Source: Sanderia malayensis (Eukaryota > Cnidaria > Scyphozoa > Semaeostomeae > Pelagiidae). From it: 64,000 nucleotides of DNA. The translations under genes and the position numbers were made by a program. Below, piece after piece: positions 1 through 11,700 of the stretch (the first letter of the stretch is position 1; every line of letters starts with the position of its first letter). The notes beneath the pieces were generated by a model that saw nothing but the letters and a program-made list of their open reading frames with translations, was not told the DNA's origin and did not search any database. The stretch lies in NCBI GenBank assembly GCA_013076295.1, contig RQOL01000430.1:1-64000 (forward strand), written 5' to 3'.

Positions 1-3000
1 CACCTATATTTACCTGTTTTCCCTGATAATAACATTCATTCCCACAATTTAAACATGAATTCAATATTAACGTTTATTCCCTCAATGTACAAATGGATCC
101 ACGCAAATACAACTAGAAAGACTTAAAATGCACCATTATTTACTTACTTTCAGTGATTTTAACATTTATTCCCACAGTTTAAACATGAATCCGATATTAA
201 TGTTTATTCCCACAATTTACACATAAATCCATGTATTTTTAGCTAAACCAAAATAAAGTACACCTTTATGAAAATGTTTTAGTTATTTTAACATTTATTC
301 CCACAATTTACAATGAATCCGATATTAAAATTCAATCCCACAACTTTCAAATGAATCCACGTAATCACAGCTAAAACTAATTGGAAGGCATCTTTGGTTA
401 CCTCTTTTAACTGATGATATTTAAACCCATTCCCACAATTTGCGCGTGAATCCATGTAAATACAGCTAAAACGTATTAAATTACACCCTTCTTTACTTGT
501 TTTCAGTGATATTAGCATTCATTCCCACAAATTAAACATCAACCCAATATTAGCGTTCATTCCCACAATTTACACGTGAGTCCATGTAACGGCAGCTAAA
601 TGGTGTTAAAATACTACCTTATTTACCTGTTCTCCGTGATATTAACATTCATTCCCACAATTTAAAAATGAATCCGATATTAATGTTCCTTCCCACAATT
701 TACGCAAGAATCCTCATAACTACAGCACACACTATTTAAAACACACCCATATTTACTGGTTTTTAGTGATATTAACATTAATTCCCCAAATGTTAGCATA
801 AATCCGATATTAACGTTCATTCCAACAATTTACACATGAATCCCATATTAACTTTCATTCCCAGAATTTACACATGAATCCGATAGTAACGTTCCTTCCC
901 ACAATTTACGCAAGAATCCCCATAACTACAGCACACACTATTTAAAACACACCCATATTTACTGGTTTTTAGTGATATTAACATTAATTCCCCAAATTTT
1001 AACATAAATCCGATATTAACATTCATTCCAAAAATTTACACATGAATCCCATATTAACTTTCATTCCCAGAATTTACACATGAATCCGATAGTAACGTTC
1101 TTTCCCACAATTTTTGCATAAATCCCCATAACTACAGTTCACACTCTTTAAAATACACTAATACTTACTGGTTTTCAGTGATATTAACATTCACTCCCAC
1201 AAGTTAACACATGAATCCGGTAATAACGTTCATTCCCACAATTTACACATGAATCCACGTAAATTCAGCCAAAACATAAAATGGTACCACTTTATTTATA
1301 TGCCCTTAGTGATAATTACATCTATTCCCACAATTTTCAATGAATCCGATATTATAATTAATTCCCACAATTTTCAAACGAATCCACGTAAGCACAGCTA
1401 AAACTAATTGGAAGGCATCTTTGGTTACCTCTTTTCACTGATGATATTGTTACTTATTCCCACAATTTACACATGAATCCACGTAATTTCAAGTAAAACA
1501 TAATAAAGTAGACCTTTATTTACATGTTTTTAGTGATAATTACATCTATTCCCACAATTTACAATGAATCCGATACTAAAATTAATTCTCACGATTTTCA
1601 ATTGAATCCCCGTAACCATAACTAAAACTATATGGAATGCATCTTTGGTTACGTCTTTTCACTGATATTGACACCCATTCCCACAATTTACGCATGAATC
1701 CAAGTAACTGCAGCTAAAAGGTATTAAAAAACACCCTTATTTACTTGTTTTCAGTGATATTAGCATTTATTCCCACAATTTAAACATGATTCCGAAAATA
1801 ACGTTCATTCCCACAATTTACACATGAATCCGATATGAACGTTCCTTCCCACATTTTACGCATGAGTCCCCATAACTACTGCTCGCACTCCTTAAAATAC
1901 ACCGTTATTTATTTGTTTTCAGTGATATTTAAATTCATTCCCACAATTTAAAAATGATTCCGATATTAACGTTCATTCCCACATTTTACACATGAATCCG
2001 ATATGAACGTTCCTTCCCACAATTTATGCATAAATCCCCATAACTACTGCTCACACTCTTTAAAATACACCGTTATTTATTTGTTTTCAGGGATATTAAC
2101 CTTCATTCCCACAATTTACATATGAATCCATGTAATTGCAGCTAAAAGGTATTAAAATACACCCCTATTTACTTGTTTTCAGTGATAATAATATTAATTC
2201 CAACAATTTTAACATAACTCCGATATTAACGTTCATTCCAACAATTTACACATGAATCCCATATTAACTTTCATTCCCAGAATTTACACATGAATCCGAT
2301 AGTAGCGTTCCTTCCCACAATTTACGCAAGAATCCCCATAACTACAGCACACACTATTTGAAACACACCCATATTTACTGGTTTTTAGTGATATTAACAT
2401 TAATTCCCCAAATATTAACATAAATCCGATATTAACATTCATTCCAACAATTTACACATGAATCCCATATTAACTTTCATTCCCAGAATTTACACATGAA
2501 TCCGACAGTAACGTTCTTTCGCACAATTTACGCATAAATCCCCATAACTACAGTTCACACTCTTTAAAATACACTAATACTTACTGGTTTTCAGTGATAT
2601 TAACATTCACTCCCACAAGTTAACACATGAATCCGGTAATAACGTTCATTCCCACAATTTACACATGAATCCACGTAAATTCAGCTAAAACATAAAATGG
2701 TACCACTCTATTTATATGCTTTTAGAGATAATTACATCTATTCTCACAATTTTCAATGAATCCGATATTATAATTAATTCCCACAATTTTCAAATGAATC
2801 CACGTAAGCACAGCTAAAACTAATTGGAAGGCATCTTTGGTTACCTCTTTTCACTGATGATATTGTTACTTGTTCCCACAATTTCCACATGAATCCACGT
2901 AATTTCAGGTAAAACATAATAAAGTAGACCTTTATTTACATGTTTTTAGTGATAATTACATCTATTCCCACAATTTACAATGAATCCGATACTAAAATTA

Positions 3001-5478
3001 ATTCTCACGATTTTCAATTGAATCCACGTAACCACAACTAAAACTATATAGAATGCATCTTGGTTACGTCTTTTCACTGATATTGACACCCATTCCCACA
3101 ACTTACGCATGAATCCAAGTAACTGCAGCTAAAAGGTATTAAAAAACACCCTTATTTACTTGTTTTCAGTGATATTAACATTTATTTTCACAATTTACAC
3201 ATGAATCCGATATTAACTTTCCTTCCCACAATTTACGCACGAGTCCCCATAACTACTGCTCGCACTCCTTAAAATACACCGTTATTTATTTGTTTTCAGT
3301 GATATTAACATCCATTCCCACAACTTTCAAATAAATCCACGTAGGCACAGCTAAAACTAATTGGAAGGCATCTTTTGTTACCTCTTTTCACTGATGATGT
3401 TTACACCCATTCCCACAATTTGCGCATGAATCCATGTAACTGCAGCTAAATGGTACTAAAAAACACCCTTATTTACTTGTTTTCAGTGATATTAGCATTC
3501 ATTCCCACAAATTAAACATCAATCGAATATTAGCGTTCATTCTAACAACTTACACGTGAGTCCATGTAACGGCAGCTAAATGGTATTAAAATACTCCCTT
3601 ATTTACCTGTTCTCCGTGATATTAACATTCATTCCCACAATTTAAAAATGATTCCGATATAAATGTTCCTTCCCACAATTTACGCAAGAATCCCCATAAC
3701 TACAGCACACACTATTTAAAACACACCCATATTTACTGGTTTCTAGTGATATTAACATTAATTCCCCAAATTTTAACATAAATTCGATATTAACGTTCAT
3801 TCCAACAATTTACACATGAATCCCATAATAACTTTCATTCCCAGAATTTACACATGAATCCGATAGTATCGTTCCTTCCCACAATTTACGCAAGAATCCC
3901 CATAACTACAGCACACACTATTTAAAACACACCCATATTTACTGGTTTTTAGTGATATTAACATTAATTCCCCCAAATTTTAACATAAAATCCGATATTA
4001 ACATTCATCCAACAATTTACACATGAATCCCATATTAACTTTCATTCCCAGAATTTACACACATGAATCCGACAGTAACGCTCTTTCCCACAATTTACGC
4101 ATAAATCCCCATAACTACAGTTCACACTCTTTAAAATACATTAATACTTACTGGTTTTCAGTGATATTAACATTCACTCCCACAAGTTAACACATGAATC
4201 CGGTAATAACGTTCATTCCCACAATTTACACATGAATCCACGTAAATTCAGCTAAAACATAAAATGGTACCACTTTATTTATATGCCTTTAGTGATAATT
4301 ACATCTATTCCCACAATTTTCAATGAATCCCGATATTATAATTAATTCCCACAATTTTCAAATGAATCCACGTAAGCACAGCTAAAACTAATGGAAGGCA
4401 TCTTTGGTTACCTCTATTCACTGATGATATTGTTACTTATTCCCACAATTTACACATGAATCCACGTAATTTCAAGTAAAACATAATAAAGTAGACCTTT
4501 ATTTACATGTTTTTAGTGATAATTACATCTATTCCCACAATTTACAATGAATCCGATACTAAAATTAATTCTCACGATTTTCAATGAATCCCCGTAAACA
4601 TAACTAAAAACAATATGGAATGCATCTTTGGTTACGTCTTTTCACTGATATTGACACCCATTCCCACAATTTACGCATGAATCCAAGTAACTGCAGCTAA
4701 AAGGTATTAAAAAACACCCTTATTTACATGTTTTCAGTGATATTAACATTTATTCCCACAATTTAAACATGATTCCGAAAATAACGTTCATTACCACAAT
4801 TTACACATGAATCCGATATGAACGTTCCTTCCCACAATTTATGCATAAATCCCCATAACTACTGCTCACTCTCTTTAAAATACACCGTTATTTATTTGTT
4901 TTCAGTGATATTAACATTCATTCCCACAATTTCAACACGAAACCGATATTAACGTTCATTCCCACAATTTACACATGAATCCTATATTAAAATTAATTCC
5001 CACAATTTTCAAATGACTCCACGTAACAACAACTAAAACTTCATGGAATTCATCTTTGGTTACCCTTTTTCACTTATGATAGTGACACTCATTCCAACAG
5101 TTTACACAAGAATCCGATATTAACGTTCTTTCCCACAATTTACGCATAAATCCCCATAACTACAGTTCACACTCTTTAAAATACACTAATACTTACTGGT
5201 TTTCAGTGATATTAACATTCACTCCCACAAGTTAACACATGAATCCGGTAATAACGTTCATTCCCACAATTTACACATGAATCCACGTAATTCAGGTAAA
5301 ACATAATAAAGTAGACCTTTATTTACATGTTTTTAGTGATAATTACATCTATTCCCACAATTTACAATGAATCCGATATTATAATTAATTCCCACAATTT
5401 TCAAATGAATCCACGTAAGCACAGCTAAAACTAATTGGAAGGCATCTTTGGTTACCTCTTTTCACTGATGATATTGTT
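1..5478 (+). repeat. Satellite array, block 1
   Basis: AT-rich tandem satellite. Each monomer opens with TTCCCACAATTTACACATG or a variant. Short monomers (~38 bp) run on through GAATCCGATATTAACGTTC. Long monomers (~92 bp) run through one of four tails: AAAACATAATAAAGTAGACC, TATATGGAATGCATCTTTGG, AAAAGGTATTAAAAAACACC, or CACTCTTTAAAATACACCG. Most long monomers end with TTTTCAGTGATATTAACATT. The first ~700 bp matches the segments that begin near 26705, 35045 and 54245, so the array mixes HOR families. No credible gene is seen; short ORFs here are by-products of the repeat. The 3960-4620 stretch has several one-base insertions and deletions relative to sister copies. Confidence 0.95.
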
Positions 5479-5485
5479 ACTTATT
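5479..5485. repeat. Target-site duplication of the LINE, left copy
   Basis: ACTTATT, repeated exactly at 6916-6922. The undisturbed satellite has a single copy at this phase, for example near 4434-4440 and 8925-8931. Confidence 0.85.
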
Positions 5486-5505
5486 AATAATAATAATAAT
5501 AATAA
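5485..5505 (+). repeat. (TAA)7 microsatellite, 3' tail of the LINE
   Basis: Seven TAA units, read as (TTA)n at the 3' end of the minus-strand LINE. It directly abuts the target-site duplication, so it is the element's own 3' tail and not an independent microsatellite. Confidence 0.9.
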
Positions 5506-5606
5506 AGTTTACACACAGTTTCTATTGCCGCCATGTTGGCAAGCAATTTGCTCAACTGTGAACAAAGTAAATTATTTTTTGCGATAAAAATCTTCTAAAT
5601 TTGTTG

Positions 5607-5970
5607 TCATAAAAAATGTTTTAACTTCTTTTTAAACTCATCAATGCATTGTGTATGTTTCAGTTCGATGGGAAGTTTATTCCAGAGAATTGGTCCCGAT
5701 CTTGTGAAGGCCCTATCACCATATTTTCCTCTACTCTCTCTTACTGCAACCATACCTGTGCGTTCGTTACTAACATTTATTTTTTCTTGCAGGACATCAG
5801 GCACTATATTCCATATCAATTTATGCATTATGACACATGCCTTGAATGTTATACGTTCTCTAACTTTGAGCCAGTGGATGTCTGCAAATAGGTGGGAGAT
5901 GTGTTTTCTATCAAATTTATTTATATTATAGACTATTCGTATAGCTGTATTTTGAACGGATTGAAGTTTT
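5607..5970 (-). pseudogene. LINE ORF2 C-terminal region
   Basis: The carboxy-terminal part of the same LINE ORF, separated from the RT part by frameshifts. In one frame from about 5970 it shows QNTAIRIVYNI, then HWLKVRERITFKACVIMHKL and finally FTRSGPILWNKLPIELK before the stop at 5607. This series (QNxAxR, HWLxVxxRIxFK, RSxxxxxWNxLP, FKxxLKxxL) is the familiar tail found in many CR1/L2/Jockey-like ORF2 proteins; its biochemical role is unclear. Between 5970 and 6183, pieces of the same protein (such as SKLDYCNSLFLNLPS) are visible in other frames. Confidence 0.82.
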
Positions 5971-6182
5971 TTATAAGGTTACTTGGAAGATTAAGAAATA
6001 GGGAATTGCAGTAATCTAATTTTGAGGATACCAAGGAACACATTAAAATATTTATTGTTTCTTTTGGTAAGTAATATTTATTCTTGCAATGTTTCTAAGT
6101 ATGAAATTGCAGTCTGAAACAACTTTGTTGATGTGTTGTTCGAAGCCAAAATCACTGTCCAATAACACTCCAAGACATTTAG

Positions 6183-6915
6183 CTATATCCACAAATCGGA
6201 CACAAATATCATCATATTGAATTCCGTGGATGACAATTTCTTTCTTGATTGAAGGAGGGACAGGACTATTATTTTTGTTTTTTCCGTATTTATTTTTAAA
6301 AAGTGTTTATCCATCCAACAGGCCACAGATTTCAAACACACTTCGACATCTATTGTTAAAACAGTTGATTGGAACACCGGAAGAAAATGCTTGTACAGTT
6401 GATGGTCATCTGCAAAGCCACCCACCTTAAAAGAGCATTTCTCAATTATAGTATAAAGGGATTCAATGTATAGGTTAAAGAGCACTGGTCCAAGAACAGA
6501 CCCCTGGGGAACCCCAAAATGTAAACTCGAAGAATCTGACATAGACCCATTCACTAGAACCTTTTGACTGCGTCCTGTTAAAAAAGATTTGAACCAATTG
6601 AGTGCAGTTCTTCTGATGCCTATTCTGTCATGTAGTGTTTTCAAAAGAAGTGTTTGATCCACTGTGTCAAATGCAGCACTGAGGTCTAATAACATTATAA
6701 TCGTTGCATAATTACTATCAAAACCCAAAAGGACATCGTCTGCTGTGTTCAATAGAAGGAGCTCAGTAGAATGGTTTTTCTTGTATCCGAATTGGTATCT
6801 GGAATGTAATTTATTATTCTCTAAGTGGCTATTCAAACGAGCAGCAACACATCTTTCAATTAACTTACTTATGAACTTTAAATTGGATACCGGACGATAG
6901 TTCTTATATTGCTCA
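6183..6915 (-). pseudogene. LINE reverse transcriptase fragment
   Basis: The frame is open from the 5' truncation point at 6915 to a stop at 6183, about 243 codons. It starts inside the RT domain with the NYRPVSNLKFISKLIE motif. Next come the catalytic aspartate region (LLDLSAAFDTVDQ), the GVPQGSVLGPVLFNLYI block and the FADD catalytic box near 6410. There is no real start codon: the endonuclease and the beginning of RT were lost at insertion. At about 6220-6240 the protein-like signal moves to another frame, so the stop at 6183 results from a frameshift. Further shifts occur near 6070 and 5975. The copy is therefore dead. In a functional LINE this domain primes cDNA synthesis from nicked chromosomal DNA. 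Confidence 0.88.
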
Positions 6916-6922
6916 ACTTATT
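6916..6922. repeat. Target-site duplication of the LINE, right copy
   Basis: ACTTATT, directly followed by normal satellite (CCCACAATTTACACATG). It pairs with 5479-5485. Confidence 0.85.
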
Positions 6923-8755
6923 CCCACAATTTACACATGAATCCACGTAATTTCAGGTAAAACATAATAAAGTAGACCTTTATTTACATGTTTTTAGTGA
7001 TAATTACATCTATTCCCACAATTTACAATGAATCCGATACTAAAATTAATTCTCACGATTTTCAATTGAATCCCCGTAACCATAACTAAAACAATATGGA
7101 ATGCATCTTTGGTTACGTCTTTTCACTGATATTGACACCCATTCCCACAATTTACGCATGAATCCAAGTAACTGCAGCTAAAAGGTATTAAAAAACACCC
7201 TTATTTACATGTTTTTAGTGATATTAACATTTATTCCCACAATTTCAACGCGAAACCGATATTAACGTTCATTCCCACAATTTACACATGAATCCTATAT
7301 TAAAATTAATTCCCACAATTTTCAAATGACTCCACGTAGCAACAACTAACACTTCATGGAATTCATCTTTGGTTACCCTTTTTCACTGATGATATTGACA
7401 CTCATTCCAACAGTTTACACAAGAATCCGATATTAACGTTCTTTCCCACAATTTACGCATAAATCCCCATAACTATAGTTCACACTCTTTAAAATACACT
7501 AATACTTACTGGTTTTCAGTGATATTCACATTCACTCCCACAAGTTAACACATGAATCCGGTAATAACGTTCATTCCCACAATTTACACATGAATCCACG
7601 TAATTTCAGGTAAAACATAATAAAGTAGACCTTTATTTACATGCTTTTAGTGATAATTACATCTATTCCCACAATTTACCATGAATCCGATATTATAATT
7701 AATTCCCACAATTTTCAAATGAATCCACGTAAGCACAGCTAAAACTAATTGGAATGCATCTTTGGTTACGTCTTTTCACTGATATTGACACCCATTCCCA
7801 CAATTTACGCATGAATCCAAGTAACTGCAGCTAAAAGGTATTAAAAAACACCCTTATTTACTTGTTTTCAGTGATATTAACATTTATTTTCACAATTTAC
7901 ACATGAATCCGATATTAACTTTCCTTCCCACAATTTACGCACGAGTCCCCATAACTACTGCTCGCACTTCTTAAAATACACCGTTATTTATTTATTTTCA
8001 GTGATATTAACATCCATTCCCACAACTTTCAAATAAATCCACGTAGGCACAGCCAAAACTAATTGGAAGGCATCTTTGGTTACCTCTTTTCACTGATGAT
8101 GTTTACACCCATTCCCACAATTTGCGCATGAATCCATGTAACTGCAGCTAAATGGTACTAAAAACACCCTTATTTACTTGTTTTCAGTGATATTAGCATT
8201 CATTCCCACAAATTAAACATCAATCCAATATTAGCGTTCATTCTCACAGTTTACACGTGAGTCCATGTAACGGCAGCTAATTGGTATTAAAATACTCCCT
8301 TATTTACCTGTTCTCCGTGATATTAACATTCATTCCCACAATTTAAAAATGATTCCGATATAAATGTTCCTTCCCACAATTTACGCAAAAATCCCCATAA
8401 CTACAGCACACACTATTTAAAACACACCCATATTTACTGGTTTCTAGTGATATTAACATTAATTCCCCAAATTTTAACATAAATTCGATATTAACGTTCA
8501 TTCCAACAATTTACACATGAATCCCATATTAACTTTCATTCCCAGAATTTACACATGAAACCGATAGTAACGTTCTTTCCCACAATTTACGCATAAATCC
8601 CCATAACTACAGTTCACACTCTTTAAAATACACTAATACTTACTGGTTTTCAGTGATATTAACATTCACTCCCACAAGTTAACACATGAATCCGGTAATA
8701 ACGTTCATTCCCACAATTTACACATGAATCCACGTAAATTCAGCCAAAACATAAA

Positions 8756-11700
8756 ATGGTACCACTTTATTTATATGCCTTTAGTGATAATTACATCTAT
8801 TCCCACAATTTTCAATGAATCCGATATTATAATTAATTCCCACAATTTTCAAATGAATCCACGTAAGCACAGCTAAAACTAATTGGAAGGCATCTTTGGT
8901 TACCTCTTTTCACTGATGATATTGTTACTTATTCCCACAATTTACACATGAATCCACGTAATTTCAGGTAAAACATAATAAAGTAGACCTTTATTTACAT
9001 GTTTTTAGTGATAATTACAACTGTTCCCACAATTTACAATGAATCCGATACTAAAATTAATTCTCACGATTTTCAATTGAATCCCCGTAACCATAACTAA
9101 AACTATATGGAATGCATCTTTGGTTACGTCTTTTCACTGATATTGACACCCATTCCCACAATTTACGCATGAATCCAAGTAACTGCAGCTAAAAGGTATT
9201 AAAAAACACCCTTATTTACTTGTTTTCAGTGATATTAACATTTATTCCCACAATTTAAACATGATTCCGAAAATAACGTTCATTCCCACAATTTACACAT
9301 GAATCCGATATGAACGTTCCTTCCCACAATTTATGCATAAATCCCCATAACTACTGCTCACTCTCTTTAAAATACACCGTTATTTATTTGTTTTCAGTGA
9401 TATTAACATTCATTCCCACAATTTCAACACGAAACCGATATTAACGTTCATTCCCACAATTTACACATGAATCCTATATTAAAATTAATTCCCACAATTT
9501 TCAAATGACTCCACGTAACAACAACTAAAACTTCATGGAATTCATCTTTGGTTACCCTTTTTCACTGATGATATTGACACTCATTCCAACAGTTTACACA
9601 AGAATCCGATATTAACGTTCCTTCCCACAACATACCCATGAATTCCATAATAACGTTCATTCCCACAATTTACTCATGAGTCCACGTAATTTCAACTAAA
9701 AGAAATTAAATTGCACCTTTATTTTCTTTTTCATAGTGATAATAAGAAATATTACCACATTTTACAATAAATCCGATATTAAAATTCATTCCAACAACTT
9801 TCAAATGAATCCACGTAACCACAACTAAAACTTAATGAAATGCATCTTTGGTTACGTCTTTTCACTGATTTTGACCACCATTCCCACAATTTACGCATGA
9901 ATCCAAGTAACTGCAGCTAAAAGGTATTAAAAAAACACCCTTATTTACTTGTTTTCAGTGATATTAACATTTATTCCAACAGTTTACACAAGAATCCGAT
10001 ATTAACGTTCCTTCTCACAACATACGCATGAATTCCATAATAACGTTCATTCCCACAATTTACACATGAGTCCACGTAATTTCAACTAAAAGAAACTAAA
10101 TTGCACATTTATTTACTTGTTCTTAGTGATAATAAGAATTATTACCACATTTTACAATGAATCCGAAATTAAAATTCATTCCAACAACTTTCAAATGAAT
10201 CCAGGTAACCACAGCTAAAACTATATGGAATGCATCTTTGGTTACGTCTTTTCATTGATATTGATACCCATTCCCACAACTTACGTTTGAATCCATGTAA
10301 CGGCAGCATAAAGGTATTAAAATACACCCCTATTTACCTGTTCTCCGTGATATTAACATTCATTCCCACAATTTAAACATGATTCCGAAAATAACGTTCA
10401 TTACCACAATTTACACATGAATCCGATATGAACGTTCCTTCCCACAATTTATGCATAAATCCCCATAACTACTGCTCACTCTCTTTAAAATACACCCTTA
10501 TTTACTTGTTTTCAGTGATATTAGCATTCATTCCCACAAATTAAACATCAATCCAATATTAGCGTTCATTCTGACAACTTACACGTGAGTCCATGTAACG
10601 GCAGCTAAATGGTATTAAAGTACTCCCTTATTTACCTGTTCTCCGTGATATTAACATTCATTCCCACAATTTAAAAATGATTCCGATATAAATGTTCCTT
10701 CCCACAATTTACGCAAGAATCCCCATAACTACAGCACACACTATTTAAAACACACCCATATTTACTGGTTTCTAGTGATATTAACATTAATTCCCCAAAT
10801 TTTAACATAAATTCGATATTAACGTTCATTCCAACAATTTACACATGAATCCCATATTAACTTTCATTCCCAGAATTTACACATGAATCCGATAGTAACG
10901 TTCCTTCCCACAATTTACGCAAGAATCCCCATAACTACAGCACACACTATTTAAAACACACCCATATTTACTGGTTTTTAGTGATATTAACATTAATTCC
11001 CCAAATTTTAACATAAATCCGATATTAACATTCATTCCAACAATTTACACATGAATCCCATATTAACTTTCATTCCCAGAATTTACACATGAATCCGACA
11101 GTAACGTTCTTTCCCACAATTTACGCATAAATCCCCATAACTACAGTTCACACTCTTTAAAATACACTAATACTTACTGGTTTTCAGTGATATTAACATT
11201 CACTCCCACAAGTTAACACATGAATCCGGTAATAACGTTCATTCCCACAATTTACACATGAATCCACGTAAATTCAGCTAAAACATAAAATGGTACCACT
11301 TTATTTATATGCCTTTAGTGATAATTACATCTATTCCCACAATTTTCAATGAATCCGATATTATAATTAATTCCCACAATTTTCAAATGAATCCACGTAA
11401 GCACAGCTAAAACTAATTGGAAGGCATCTTTGGTTACCTCTTTTCACTGATGATATTGTTACTTATTCCCACAATTTACACATGAATCCACGTAATTTCA
11501 AGTAAAACATAATAAAGTAGACCTTTATTTACATGTTTTTAGTGATAATTACAACTGTTCCCACAATTTACAATGAATCCGATACTAAAATTAATTCTCA
11601 CGATTTTCAATTGAATCCCCGTAACCATAACCAAAACTATATGGAATGCATCTTTGGTTACGTCTTTTCACTGATATTGACACCCATTCCCACAATTTAC

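Larger units (their letters stand above)
5486..6915 (-). mobile_element. 5'-truncated non-LTR retrotransposon (LINE, CR1/L2-like)
   Basis: A ~1.43-kb LINE remnant on the minus strand, interrupting the satellite. It carries the second part of a reverse transcriptase ORF, the conserved LINE C-terminal region, a short 3' UTR and a (TTA)n tail at its 3' end. Its 5' end is cut inside the RT domain, the usual result of incomplete target-primed reverse transcription. It is flanked by a perfect 7-bp target-site duplication, ACTTATT, at 5479-5485 and 6916-6922. Removing the element and one duplicate restores normal satellite (GTTACTTATTCCCACAATTT). The clade call is soft: RT motifs and the C-terminal HWLKVRERITFK and WNKLP motifs fit CR1/L2/Rex-type LINEs, but Jockey-superfamily relatives cannot be excluded by eye. 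Confidence 0.9.

Noticed and set aside
1..5478. CRISPR array
   Set aside because: The repeats are not separated by unique spacers. The 'spacers' are themselves a few recurring monomer tails, and the context is eukaryotic.
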